Positions 36,886-45,688 of a stretch of DNA of 64,000 nt are shown here, in pieces. Below the pieces are notes generated by a model. It was not told the DNA's origin and ran no database searches. It saw only the letters and a list, made by a program, of their open reading frames with translations. Position 1 is the first letter of the stretch. Each line of letters begins with the position of its first letter. The DNA comes from Streptomyces luomodiensis. Lineage in GTDB: Bacteria; Actinomycetota; Actinomycetes; Streptomycetales; Streptomycetaceae. Both the position numbers and the translations under genes were made by a program. The DNA is taken from positions 6,944,001 through 7,008,000 of the forward strand of contig NZ_CP117522.1 in the NCBI RefSeq assembly GCF_031679605.1, written 5' to 3'.

Positions 36886-38346
36886 GTGCCGGACACAAAC
36901 GAAGCTGCCACCCACGCGTTCTGGCTCGCCGGCCGCAAGGCGACGGGCGAGGACACGCTCGAGGTCACGTCGCCCTGGGACGGCCGCCGCGTCGGCGCGG
37001 TGAGCGTTCCCACCGACGCGCAGATCGAGGAGGCCGTCGCCGCGGCCGACGCGGTGCGCGAGGAGTTCGCCGCGACCCCCGCGCACGTACGGGCGGCCGC
37101 GCTGGACCATGTGTCGCGCCGGATCGCCGAGCGCACCGAGGAGATCGCCCGGCTGATCGCGGACGAGAACGGCAAGCCCCTCAAGTGGGCGCGGGGCGAG
37201 GTGGGCCGTGCCGTGTCCGTGTTCCGGTTCGCGGCCGAGGAGGCCCGCCGGTTCAACAGCGGGGAGGCCCAGCGGCTGGACACCGACGCCGGTGGCACCG
37301 GGCGGCTCGCGCTGACCCGCCGCTTCCCGCGCGGCACCGTGCTCGGCATCGCGCCGTTCAACTTCCCGCTGAACCTGAGCGCTCACAAGGTCGCCCCGGC
37401 CATCGCCGTGGGCACTCCGATCATCCTCAAGCCGGCCCCGGCGACCCCGCTGTCCGCGCTGGTCCTCGGCGAGCTGCTGGCCGAGACCGAGCTCCCGGCG
37501 GGCTCCTGGAGCGTCCTGCCGGTGCCCAACGACCGGATGCCCGCGCTGGTCCAGGACGAGCGGCTGCCGGTCATCTCCTTCACCGGCTCGGAAAAGGTCG
37601 GCTACTCGATCAAGGAGTCGGTGCCGCTCAAGCACTGCACCCTGGAGCTCGGCGGCAACGGCGCCGCGGTCGTCCTGTCGGACTACTCCTCCGACGCCGA
37701 CCTCGACTGGGCGGCCACCCGCATCGGCACCTTCTCCAACTACCAGGCCGGCCAGTCCTGCATCTCCGTGCAGCGGGTGATCGCGGACGCGGCCGTCTAC
37801 GAGGAACTCGTGCCGAGGATCGTCGCGGCGGTCGAGGCGCAGGTCACCGGCGACCCGACCGATGACGCCACCGATGTCGGCCCGCTGATCAGCGAGGACG
37901 CCGCCAAGCGCGTCGAGTCCTGGGTCGAGGAGGCCGTCCGGGCCGGTGCGAAGCTGCTGACCGGCGGCAGGCGCGAGGGCGCGAGCTACGCCCCGACCGT
38001 GCTCGCGGACGTCCCCGCGGACACCACGATCGCCTGCGAGGAGGTCTTCGGTCCGGTGCTCACCCTGCACAAGGTGACCGGTGAGGACGAGGCGTTCGCG
38101 GCCGTCAACGACTCCAAGTACGGCCTCCAGGCAGGGGTCTTCACCCGCGAGGTGCGGACCGCCTTCCGCGCCCACCGCGCGCTGGAGGTCGGCGGCGTGA
38201 TCATCGGCGATGTGCCCTCGTACCGCGCCGACCAGATGCCGTACGGCGGTGCCAAGAGGTCCGGTGTCGGCCGTGAGGGGGTGCGGTTCGCGATGGAGGA
38301 CTACACCTACGAACGGGTCATGGTCCTCACCGGCCTCGACCTCTGA
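36886..38346 (+). CDS. succinate-semialdehyde-type aldehyde dehydrogenase
   Basis: NAD(P)-dependent aldehyde dehydrogenase of 486 aa with catalytic C292 (QAGQSCISVQR), E254 (LELGGNGA) and N159 (APFNFP). The QSCISVQR segment and the start of the C-terminal domain resemble lactaldehyde, glyceraldehyde-3-phosphate and succinate-semialdehyde-type dehydrogenases rather than the aminoaldehyde type. From context after gabT and pucR, oxidation of succinate semialdehyde to succinate is the best guess, but another aldehyde is possible. It starts with GTG; the preceding GGGATC is only a fair ribosome binding site. A strong terminator follows. Confidence 0.78.
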   Translation: MPDTNEAATHAFWLAGRKATGEDTLEVTSPWDGRRVGAVSVPTDAQIEEAVAAADAVREEFAATPAHVRAAALDHVSRRIAERTEEIARLIADENGKPLKWARGEVGRAVSVFRFAAEEARRFNSGEAQRLDTDAGGTGRLALTRRFPRGTVLGIAPFNFPLNLSAHKVAPAIAVGTPIILKPAPATPLSALVLGELLAETELPAGSWSVLPVPNDRMPALVQDERLPVISFTGSEKVGYSIKESVPLKHCTLELGGNGAAVVLSDYSSDADLDWAATRIGTFSNYQAGQSCISVQRVIADAAVYEELVPRIVAAVEAQVTGDPTDDATDVGPLISEDAAKRVESWVEEAVRAGAKLLTGGRREGASYAPTVLADVPADTTIACEEVFGPVLTLHKVTGEDEAFAAVNDSKYGLQAGVFTREVRTAFRAHRALEVGGVIIGDVPSYRADQMPYGGAKRSGVGREGVRFAMEDYTYERVMVLTGLDL

Positions 38347-38368
38347 TCCGCCTCGCCGCATCCCGTAC

Positions 38369-38412
38369 CGCCGGGCCCCGCTCCTGCTCCGCCGCGGGGG
38401 CGGGGCCCGGCG
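38369..38412. terminator. bidirectional terminator between convergent genes
   Basis: Perfect 13-bp stem (38369-38381 with 38400-38412) around an 18-base GC-rich loop, between the aldehyde dehydrogenase (plus) and the GH3 gene (minus). Confidence 0.75.
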
Positions 38413-38446
38413 TAGGGGCACGGCCCGCCCCGGCCGCTCCGGGCCC

Positions 38447-41400
38447 TCAACCGGAGAAGCCGAGGCGGGCCAGTCTCAGGGCGCCGCGCAGCGTGACGTG
38501 CAGGTCCTGGACGCCGGTCGGCGGCGCGGCCAGGGCGGCGCGGACCGTGGTGTAGGCGTAACGGCCGCCGGTGGGCGGGACGGCGACGGTGGCCAGGGTG
38601 GTGCCGTCGGCGAGATGGACCTCGACCGTCGCGTCGTCGCCGTCCCCGTCCCCGGCCGCGTTCCCCGTCGCCTCGTGCGAGGCCGCCACGGTCATCGACG
38701 TCGCGCCCGCGCCGAAGTCGCAGGCGCGGAAGAACAGCCGGCCGACCGCGTCGGCACGGGCGGCCACCGCGTCCCCGCGCACCTTGGTGCGGTCCACCAG
38801 CACGATCCCGTCCGCCGCGTCGTAGTCCGCGGCCTCCAGACCGCACCGCAGCACCGGGCGCGGCGCGGGCGGCGGGCCCTCGACCGTGACGGCGGCGGTG
38901 CGGCGGATGTCCGCGCTGGAGGCGCCCGCGTGGATCTCGTACGTCCCCGGGTCGACGGTCCAGCGGCCGTGCGCCACGTCCCAGAAGCCCAGTGCGTCTT
39001 CGACCGGCACGGTGAAGAACAGCCGCACCTTCTCGCCCCGGCGCAGCCACACCCTGCGGTGCGCGATGAGCCGGCGGTGCGGCAGCGGGACGCGCGCGCC
39101 CGGCGCGCTCGCGTAGATCTGCACGACCTCGTCGCCGTCGCGCGGACCCGAGTTGGTGACCTCGCACTCCACGGTCAGGCCCGCCTCCACGGTCAGGCCC
39201 GCCTCCACGTTCAGGCCCGCCTCCCGAGGCAGGCCCGCCTCCCGAGGCAGGCCCGCCTCCCGGGCCAGGCCGGAGTCCAGGGACGGGCCCGAGTCCTGCC
39301 GCACCGACAGCTCGCCGTAGGCGAAGGCCGTGTACGACAGCCCGTGCCCGAAGGGGAAGAGGGGAGCGCCGTCGAAGTACAGATAGGTGGCGCGCGAGGC
39401 GATGATGTCGTAGTCGAGCAGATCGGGAAGATCGTGGTCGGCGAGGTACCAGGTCTGCGGCAGCCGCCCCGCCGGTGAGACGTCCCCGAACAGCACCCGG
39501 GCCAGCGCCGTGCCCGCCGCCTGGCCGCCGTGCGCCGTCCACAGCAGCGCCGGCAGCGTATCGGCCGCGTCCCCGACCGCGTACGGATAACTGGACGTCA
39601 GCACCAGCGCGGTCCGCGGATTGGCGGCGTGGGCCGCGCGCCACAGCCGCTCCTGCTGGGCGGGCAGGGCGAGGGTGGTGCGGTCCTCGGTCTCCCGGCC
39701 GCCGATGTGCGGGTCGTTGCCCGCCACGACCACCACGGCGTCCGCCTGGGCGGCGGCGCGGGCCACCGCGTCCTCGCCGCGCTCGACGACCTCCAGCCGG
39801 AAGACGGTCCCCTCCTCGCCGCCGTCACGCTCGGCAACCTTCAGCCCGCCCGCGGCGACACAGACGTAGCCGCCCGTCCCCGCGTGCCTGAGGAGGTGTC
39901 CGTCGCGGTGCGCTTCCAGCGTGAACGTCTCCTGGACCACCCAGCCCCCGGGCTGCTCGGCCGCCGCGCGGACGAATCCGTCCCCGGCCACGGTCAGATA
40001 GCGGCCGGAGGGCGCGCGCAGGGTGAGCACACCGCCGCCCCAGTCGGTCATGGCCAGGTCGGTGGCGGTGTCGCCGATGGTCAGCGGCGGCAGATCGGTA
40101 CGGCCCTCCGTATGCGCCGGGTTGAGCGAGCTCTCGTCCGTCCGTTCCGCGTTCTCCGCCTCCCCTTCCGCATTCCCTTCCGCCGCCGCGTCCGGCACCC
40201 GCACCCAACCGGCCGCGGTGCGCAGCCGTACCGTGTCCAGGCCGTCCGCGAACACCACCCGGTCCGCGCCGAGCCGTTCGGCCAGCGCCTCGCGCGGCGA
40301 ACTGCGGCGGATCAGACTCCCGCTGTACCAGTCGAGCTTGCACTCGTCGGCGAGCGGACCGACGACGGCGAGGGTGCGGACGGCGCTGTGGGAGAGCGGC
40401 AGCAGACCGTCGTTGACGAGCAGGACGACGGCCTGTTCGGCGGCCTCCTGGGCGAGCGCGCGATGGGCGGGGGTGTCGAAGGCACCGCCGGAGCCGTCCC
40501 GCGAGCCATCGGAGCCGTGGGAGCCGTCCCTCGAACCACCGGAGCCATCAGAGCCGTCGGAACCGTATCCGAGCGGTCCGGCAGGGCCGTCCCCCGGCGG
40601 GGCAGCCCCATTCGCCGGTCCGGCCAGGCCGTCCGCCGGTCCGGCGGGTTCGTCGAACTCGCCCAGCGCACACCGCATCGCCAGCAGCCGCCGCACCGCC
40701 GTATCCACCGTGGAGGCGTCGATCAGCCCGCGCTCCAGCGCGCCCCGCACCCGCGCGACCGTCTTCGACGCGTCCTGGTCGTGGTCGGTGAAGCTGTCCA
40801 CCCCGGCCAGCAGGGCCGCGGCGATGGCCTCCTCATGGGTGTCGAAGTAGTGCTCGGAATCGACCAGATTGGACGGCGCGCCCGCGTCGGAGCAGACCAC
40901 CAGATCCTGGTCGGTCCAGGTGCGCAGCTGGTCGCGCAGATACGGGGAGACGTGGTTGGGCCGCCCGTTGACCAGGTTGTACGCGGGCATCACCCCGGCC
41001 ACCGCACCCGCCCGCACCGCCCCGCGGAAGGCCGCCAGATCGTATTCGTGCAGCACTCGCGGCCGCACGGAGGAAGAGGTGGTGTCCCGGTCGGTCTCGT
41101 TGTTGTGCGCCAGCCAGTGCTTGAGGACGGGCGCGGTGCGCCAGCGCTCCGGATGGTCGCCGCGCAGCCCGTGGGTGTAGGCCGTGGCCAGGGCCGAGGT
41201 GAGACATGGGTCCTCGGCGTACCCCTCCTCATTGCGGCCCCAGCGCGGATCGCGCAGCAGATTCACCGTCGGCGACCACACATTGAGGCCCACCCGCGGA
41301 TCGCGTGCGCGCATCGCCCGCGCCTCGCGGCCGACCGCCTCGCCGACCCGCCGCACCAGCTCCGCGTTCCAGGTCGCGCCCAGGCCGACGGCCTGGGGGA

Positions 41401-41692
41401 AGACGGTCGCCGGGCCCATCCAGGCGACACCGTGCAGCGCCTCCTGCCCGGTACGGAACGGCGCGAGGCCGAGCCGCTCCACTCCGGGCGCGAACTGGTG
41501 CAGCATCGCGATCCGCTCATCGAGCGTGAGCCGGTCCAGCAGATCGTCCACGCGTATGCGCACGGGCAGCCGCGGATCGCGGAAAGGCGGCCGGGTAACC
41601 GAATCCCCATTCGGTTCGTTTCTCCGGCCGCGCGGCACAGGTGCGGCATTCGTGTCCGTCTGCGGCCCGGTTGCCGCGCGTCCGTCACTCAC
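38447..41692 (-). CDS. family GH3 beta-glycosidase with insert and C-terminal binding domain
   Basis: Glycoside hydrolase of 1081 aa, probably a beta-glucosidase or beta-xylosidase. The GH3 N-domain holds KHWLAHNNETDRD and the nucleophile segment VVCSDAGAPS. The C-domain has GRETEDRTTLALP (acid/base region), a fibronectin III-like domain (FTVPVEDALGFWD), and a CBM6-like end. A beta-trefoil/fascin-like insert (APSGRYLTVAGDGFVRA) interrupts the C-domain. Linkers are rich in Gly/Ser/Asp, and an 18-bp repeat encodes EAGL units. There is no signal peptide, so it acts on imported sugar. I start at GTG 41692 with AAGGGG upstream; a TTG at 41737 is unlikely. A LacI operator lies 63-76 bases upstream. 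Confidence 0.85.
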   Translation of the reverse strand: MSDGRAATGPQTDTNAAPVPRGRRNEPNGDSVTRPPFRDPRLPVRIRVDDLLDRLTLDERIAMLHQFAPGVERLGLAPFRTGQEALHGVAWMGPATVFPQAVGLGATWNAELVRRVGEAVGREARAMRARDPRVGLNVWSPTVNLLRDPRWGRNEEGYAEDPCLTSALATAYTHGLRGDHPERWRTAPVLKHWLAHNNETDRDTTSSSVRPRVLHEYDLAAFRGAVRAGAVAGVMPAYNLVNGRPNHVSPYLRDQLRTWTDQDLVVCSDAGAPSNLVDSEHYFDTHEEAIAAALLAGVDSFTDHDQDASKTVARVRGALERGLIDASTVDTAVRRLLAMRCALGEFDEPAGPADGLAGPANGAAPPGDGPAGPLGYGSDGSDGSGGSRDGSHGSDGSRDGSGGAFDTPAHRALAQEAAEQAVVLLVNDGLLPLSHSAVRTLAVVGPLADECKLDWYSGSLIRRSSPREALAERLGADRVVFADGLDTVRLRTAAGWVRVPDAAAEGNAEGEAENAERTDESSLNPAHTEGRTDLPPLTIGDTATDLAMTDWGGGVLTLRAPSGRYLTVAGDGFVRAAAEQPGGWVVQETFTLEAHRDGHLLRHAGTGGYVCVAAGGLKVAERDGGEEGTVFRLEVVERGEDAVARAAAQADAVVVVAGNDPHIGGRETEDRTTLALPAQQERLWRAAHAANPRTALVLTSSYPYAVGDAADTLPALLWTAHGGQAAGTALARVLFGDVSPAGRLPQTWYLADHDLPDLLDYDIIASRATYLYFDGAPLFPFGHGLSYTAFAYGELSVRQDSGPSLDSGLAREAGLPREAGLPREAGLNVEAGLTVEAGLTVECEVTNSGPRDGDEVVQIYASAPGARVPLPHRRLIAHRRVWLRRGEKVRLFFTVPVEDALGFWDVAHGRWTVDPGTYEIHAGASSADIRRTAAVTVEGPPPAPRPVLRCGLEAADYDAADGIVLVDRTKVRGDAVAARADAVGRLFFRACDFGAGATSMTVAASHEATGNAAGDGDGDDATVEVHLADGTTLATVAVPPTGGRYAYTTVRAALAAPPTGVQDLHVTLRGALRLARLGFSG
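39169..39277 (-). repeat. 18-bp tandem repeat in the GH3 gene
   Basis: About six imperfect copies of an 18-base unit containing CAGGCCCGCCTC, encoding repeated Glu-Ala-Gly-Leu, sit just before the fibronectin III-like domain. Such in-frame repeats can change copy number without breaking the gene. Confidence 0.85.
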
Positions 41693-41754
41693 GGGTACGC
41701 ATCCCCTTACGCCGTTGGTCGGAGGTGTCACGTACAACCTGATGCGCCATCAAT

Positions 41755-41768
41755 TCGAAGCGCTTCGA
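41755..41768. promoter_or_regulatory. LacI-type operator before the GH3 gene
   Basis: Perfect 14-base palindrome TCGAAGCGCTTCGA, 63-76 bases upstream of the GH3 start. The CGCG-free GCGC centre is typical of LacI-family sites. The same sequence occurs before the ABC transporter at 41926 and, with small changes, next to the LacI gene. Confidence 0.85.
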
Positions 41769-41925
41769 TGCTGAGCGCACCCTACCGGCCCTGTCAAGGC
41801 TCAACGGCACAACGTCGCCCATCCGCCCCCAGGGTCACTCAGGCCCTCGGAGGCCAGACGTCCGATGATTCTTTTCGGCACCGCTCTTGCGCGACCTCAC
41901 CCCCCCACTTAACCTCAGCGCAATA

Positions 41926-41939
41926 TCGAAGCGCTTCGA
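41926..41939. promoter_or_regulatory. LacI-type operator before the ABC transporter operon
   Basis: Second perfect copy of TCGAAGCGCTTCGA, 52-65 bases before the lipoprotein gene and 158 bases from the first copy. The intergenic region is 298 bases and serves both divergent units. Confidence 0.85.
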
Positions 41940-41990
41940 CCATCAGCGACCATCAGTCGTACGGCGGGTACGCCACGAAGGGTTGACGCA

Positions 41991-43673
41991 ATGCCGAACT
42001 CCCAGGCTTCGGCCTCCACTTCCTCTCCCAGCCGGAGAACCTTCCTGGCCTCCACGGCGGTCGCCGCGGCGGCCGTCGCGGGAGGGGCTCCGCTGCTGTC
42101 GGGGTGCTCCACCGAGGAAGGCTCCGGTAAGGGCGGCACCACCTCCGGCAAGGAACTGAGGAACCTGCTGCCGGCCTATGTGCCCTCGAAGGTGGCGGAC
42201 CCGGACATCCCCAGCGTCAACGGCTCCAGCCCCGGCTACACCAAGGCCCCGCCCGCCGCCCGACTGGTCGCCTCCGTGCCGGGCAAGCCCGGCCACGGCG
42301 GCGGCTACACGATGTTCGCACCGCTGTGGGGCACCCCGCCGCCCAAGAACAACGCCTACTACAAGGCGGTCGACGACGCGCTCGGCGCGACCATCGACCT
42401 CCAGCCTCAGGACGGCAACACCTACGGTGAGAAGCTCAGCGCCGTCCTCGCCTCCGGCGATATCGCCGATATCGTGACGATCCCGCTGTGGGAGATGGGC
42501 GGAAGGATCCATGGCGCGGTCAGCGCCAAATTCGCCGACCTGGGCCCGTATCTCTCCGGCGACAAGGTCAAGAAATATCCGAACCTCGCCGCCATCCCCA
42601 CCGCCGCATGGCAGATGTCCGTCTTCGGCGGCAAGCTCCGCGGGCTGCCGATGCCGTCCCGCCCGCTCGGCGGCGTCGTTCCGTACTACCGCGAGGACAT
42701 CTTCACCAAGGAGGGCTACCAGGTTCCCAAGAGCCCGGATGAATTCCTCGCCCTCGCCGAGGAGATCACCCGGCCCAAGAGCAAGGTATGGGCGTGCGAC
42801 GACATGTGGTGGTCGGCGCAGCGGTTCTTCGGCTGTCCGGGGGAGAAGCCGTACTACTGGGTGGAGGAGAACGGCAAGCTCGTCCACAAGGTCGAGACCG
42901 AGAACTACCTCGAGGCCCTGGAATGGTGCCGCAAGCTCTTCGCCGAGGGCTACGTCCACCCGGACGCGGTGGCGGGCAAGGCCAATGACGCGCTGACCCG
43001 CTTCACCTCCGGGCAGACGCTCTTCTACAACGACGGCGACGCCAAATGGTACGGCGCCACTTTCGAACAGGCCCGTGCCCACCCGGAATTCAAGATCCAG
43101 GGAATGGACTGGTTCGGCCCCGACGGCGGTGACCCGGTCATCTATCTCGACCCGCCCGCCCAGATCTGGTCCTTCCTCAACAAGAACCTCGCCAAGGACC
43201 GGATCGAGGAAATCCTCGCGCTCGCGAACTTCATCGCCGCGCCCTTCGGCACCAAGGAACAGCGTCTCATCGACTACGGCGTCGAAGGCGTGCACCACGA
43301 CATGAAGAAGGGGGTGCCGGTCAAGAACGCCAAGGGCGTCAAGGAGGTCCAGGACACCTACCGCTTCATCGTCTCTCCGCAGGCGAGCGTGGCCTATCCC
43401 GACTTCCCGCAGGTGGTCGAGGACTACTGCGGCTGGATGCGGCGGATGGGCACGTTCGCCAGGAAGCCGCTGTTCTACGGGATGCAGATTCAAGAGCCCA
43501 ACCGCTACGCCTCGCTCTACACGCCCTTCGAGGATCTCGCCAAGGACGTCACCCGCGGCCGTAAGTCGGTCAAGGACGCCCAGCAGGCCGTCAGCGACTG
43601 GCGCAGCGGGGGCGGCGACCGGCTCCGCGACTGGTACGCGAAGCTCCTCGACCAGAACGGCAGCGGCGCCTGA
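41991..43673 (+). CDS. sugar ABC transporter substrate-binding Tat lipoprotein (LplA-like)
   Basis: Solute-binding protein of 560 aa. Signal: twin-arginine motif SRRTFLA (14-20) and lipobox LSGC with cysteine C39. The length and the permease pair that follows match the LplA/YtcQ family of complex-oligosaccharide binding proteins, which are longer than ordinary sugar-binding proteins. Aromatic-rich segments (DDMWWSAQRFFG, GMDWFGPDGGD) suit sugar stacking. Expressed from the divergent promoter region with two LacI operators. Likely ligand: an oligosaccharide released by the GH12 enzyme encoded downstream (inferred). Confidence 0.88.
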   Translation: MPNSQASASTSSPSRRTFLASTAVAAAAVAGGAPLLSGCSTEEGSGKGGTTSGKELRNLLPAYVPSKVADPDIPSVNGSSPGYTKAPPAARLVASVPGKPGHGGGYTMFAPLWGTPPPKNNAYYKAVDDALGATIDLQPQDGNTYGEKLSAVLASGDIADIVTIPLWEMGGRIHGAVSAKFADLGPYLSGDKVKKYPNLAAIPTAAWQMSVFGGKLRGLPMPSRPLGGVVPYYREDIFTKEGYQVPKSPDEFLALAEEITRPKSKVWACDDMWWSAQRFFGCPGEKPYYWVEENGKLVHKVETENYLEALEWCRKLFAEGYVHPDAVAGKANDALTRFTSGQTLFYNDGDAKWYGATFEQARAHPEFKIQGMDWFGPDGGDPVIYLDPPAQIWSFLNKNLAKDRIEEILALANFIAAPFGTKEQRLIDYGVEGVHHDMKKGVPVKNAKGVKEVQDTYRFIVSPQASVAYPDFPQVVEDYCGWMRRMGTFARKPLFYGMQIQEPNRYASLYTPFEDLAKDVTRGRKSVKDAQQAVSDWRSGGGDRLRDWYAKLLDQNGSGA

Positions 43674-44653
43674 TGGCTCTGGACGTCCGCGGCCGGGCGC
43701 GAACCCGCGGTGGCCCGGCCGGACGCGGCACGCCGGCCGGTCGCATCGGGTGGTGGCACCGGCTGCGCCGCGACCGCACCCTGCTGCTGATGGCCGCGCC
43801 CGCCGTCGGTCTGCTGCTGCTGTTCAACTACGTGCCGCTGATCTGGACCACGGTGGCCTATCTGGATTACGACCCGTTCACCCAGGGGCTGTGGACCAGT
43901 CCCTGGGTGGGCCTGGACAACTTCACCCTCCTGTTCGAGGACAGCCGCTTCTGGGACGCCTTCGCCAACACCCTCTCCATCACCCTCATCCAGCTGGTGC
44001 TGTTCTTCCCGGTGCCCATCGCGCTGGCGCTGCTGCTCAACAGCGTGCTCAGCGACCGGATCCGCGGTCTGGTGCAGTCGATCCTGTACCTGCCGCACTT
44101 CTTCTCCTGGGTGCTGGTCATCACCATCTTCCAGCAGATGCTCGGCGGCGCCGGGCTGCTCGCCCAGCAGCTGCGCGCCCATGGGCACGAGGGCTTCGAC
44201 CTGATGACCGACCCGGGGGTCTTCAAGCTCCTGATCACCGCCCAGCTGGTGTGGAAGGACGCGGGCTGGGGCGTGATCGTCTTCCTGGCCGCCCTCTCCG
44301 CCGTCAACCAGGACCTCTACGAGGCCGCGGCCGTGGACGGCGCGAACCGCTGGCGCCGGATGTGGCACGTCACGCTGCCCGCGCTGCGCCCCGTGGTCGC
44401 CCTGCTGCTGGTGCTGCGCGTCGGCGACTCGCTGACCGTCGGCTTCGAGCAGATCCTGCTCCAGCGCGACGCGGTGGGGCCCGGCGCCTCGGAGGTCTTC
44501 GACACCTATGTGTGGTGGGTCGGCATCGCCAACACCGACTACGGGATCGCCGCCGCCGGCGGTCTGATCAAGGGCGCCTTCAGCCTGGTGCTGGTGCTGA
44601 TCGCCAACAAGGTCGCCCATATGCTCGGCGAGCAGGGGGTGTACCGGAAATGA
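43673..44653 (+). CDS. sugar ABC transporter permease (LplB-like)
   Basis: Permease of 326 aa with six helices (first: LLLMAAPAVGLLLLFNYVPLIW) and the coupling loop YEAAAVDGANRWRRMWHVTLP. The start ATG overlaps the stop of the binding-protein gene (TGATG), and its own stop overlaps the next permease start (ATGA). LplB-type permeases form the channel with a LplC-type partner. No ATPase gene follows, so a shared MsiK-type ATPase elsewhere in the genome is expected. Confidence 0.9.
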   Translation: MALDVRGRARTRGGPAGRGTPAGRIGWWHRLRRDRTLLLMAAPAVGLLLLFNYVPLIWTTVAYLDYDPFTQGLWTSPWVGLDNFTLLFEDSRFWDAFANTLSITLIQLVLFFPVPIALALLLNSVLSDRIRGLVQSILYLPHFFSWVLVITIFQQMLGGAGLLAQQLRAHGHEGFDLMTDPGVFKLLITAQLVWKDAGWGVIVFLAALSAVNQDLYEAAAVDGANRWRRMWHVTLPALRPVVALLLVLRVGDSLTVGFEQILLQRDAVGPGASEVFDTYVWWVGIANTDYGIAAAGGLIKGAFSLVLVLIANKVAHMLGEQGVYRK

Positions 44654-45609
44654 CCGTGACCGAGCGGATCGCGGCCCGGCCCACCCCGCCCGCGCGCCCC
44701 GACCGCCCCCCGCGGCGCCGTCACGGCAAGCGCCCGGTGTGGGAGGAGGAGCCCGGCAAGGTCGGCCAGGGCCTCAAGGGGGCCACCCTGGTCGGGGTGT
44801 GTCTGGCGATCCTCGGCCCGCTGTGGGTGGTGATCGTCACCAGCCTCTCCGACCAGAAGACCATCACCGACGCCGGCGGGCTGGTGATCGTCCCCAGGAC
44901 GGTCACCTTCCGCGCCTACACCGAGCTGCTGAGCGGCGGCACGGTGACCCGCGCGACGATCGTCAGCCTCGCGCTCACCGCCGTGGGCACCGTGATCAGC
45001 ACCGCCGTCTCGGTCCTGTGCGCCTACGGACTGTCCCGTTCGGGGTCCTTCCTGCACCGGCCGATCCTGCTGGTGCTGCTGGTCACCATGTTCTTCAACG
45101 CCGGTCTCATCCCCACCTACCTGCTGGTCACCGGCGTCGGCCTGGAGGGCAGCTACTGGTCGATGATCCTGCCCGGGGCCGTCTCGGTCTTCAACGTCCT
45201 GGTGCTGAGATCGTTCTTCCAGAACATCGCGCCGGAGCTGATCGACAGCGCCCGGATCGACGGCGCGGGGGACTGGCGGATCCTGTTCCGCATCGTCCTG
45301 CCGCTGTCCAAGGCGGTGATCGCGGTGGTCTCGCTCTTCTACGCGGTCGGCTACTGGAGCCAGTGGTTCAACGCCATGCTCTACCTCAACGACCAGGAGA
45401 TGTGGCCGCTCCAGATGATCCTGCGTCAGCTGGTCATCAAGCAGCAGGCACCGCAGGGCATGTCCCAGATGATCTCCACCCAGCAGATCCCGGCGCTGTC
45501 CGTGCAGATGGCCGTCATGGTGCTCGCGCTGATCCCCGTCGCGGTGCTCTACCCCTTCGTCCAGAAGCACTTCACCAAGGGCATGCTCACCGGCGCCGTC
45601 AAGGGCTGA
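44650..45609 (+). CDS. sugar ABC transporter permease (LplC/YtcP-like)
   Basis: Permease of 319 aa, second channel subunit. About 35 basic, proline-rich residues precede the first helix (GATLVGVCLAILGPLWVVIV). The coupling loop is LIDSARIDGAGDWRILFRIVLP, and the C-terminal AVLYPFVQKHFTKGMLTGAVKG is typical of this family. Its ATG overlaps the LplB stop. Eighty bases separate it from the GH42 gene, with no terminator visible, so the operon probably continues. Confidence 0.9.
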   Translation: MTVTERIAARPTPPARPDRPPRRRHGKRPVWEEEPGKVGQGLKGATLVGVCLAILGPLWVVIVTSLSDQKTITDAGGLVIVPRTVTFRAYTELLSGGTVTRATIVSLALTAVGTVISTAVSVLCAYGLSRSGSFLHRPILLVLLVTMFFNAGLIPTYLLVTGVGLEGSYWSMILPGAVSVFNVLVLRSFFQNIAPELIDSARIDGAGDWRILFRIVLPLSKAVIAVVSLFYAVGYWSQWFNAMLYLNDQEMWPLQMILRQLVIKQQAPQGMSQMISTQQIPALSVQMAVMVLALIPVAVLYPFVQKHFTKGMLTGAVKG

Positions 45610-45688
45610 CGCGGCGTGCCCCCCGTCCCCAGCGCTCCCGACATCTCCGACATCCCCACGCCCCAGCCGACACGAGACGAGAGCCGGT

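Noticed and set aside
34703..36898. Long minus-strand frame across the PucR-family gene
   Set aside because: Antisense shadow: residues follow the repeat pattern of the real gene, with no recognisable domain or ribosome binding site.
43750..44649. Open frame preceding the second sugar permease
   Set aside because: It is a GC-bias shadow of the first permease; the real gene begins at the ATGA overlap at 44650.
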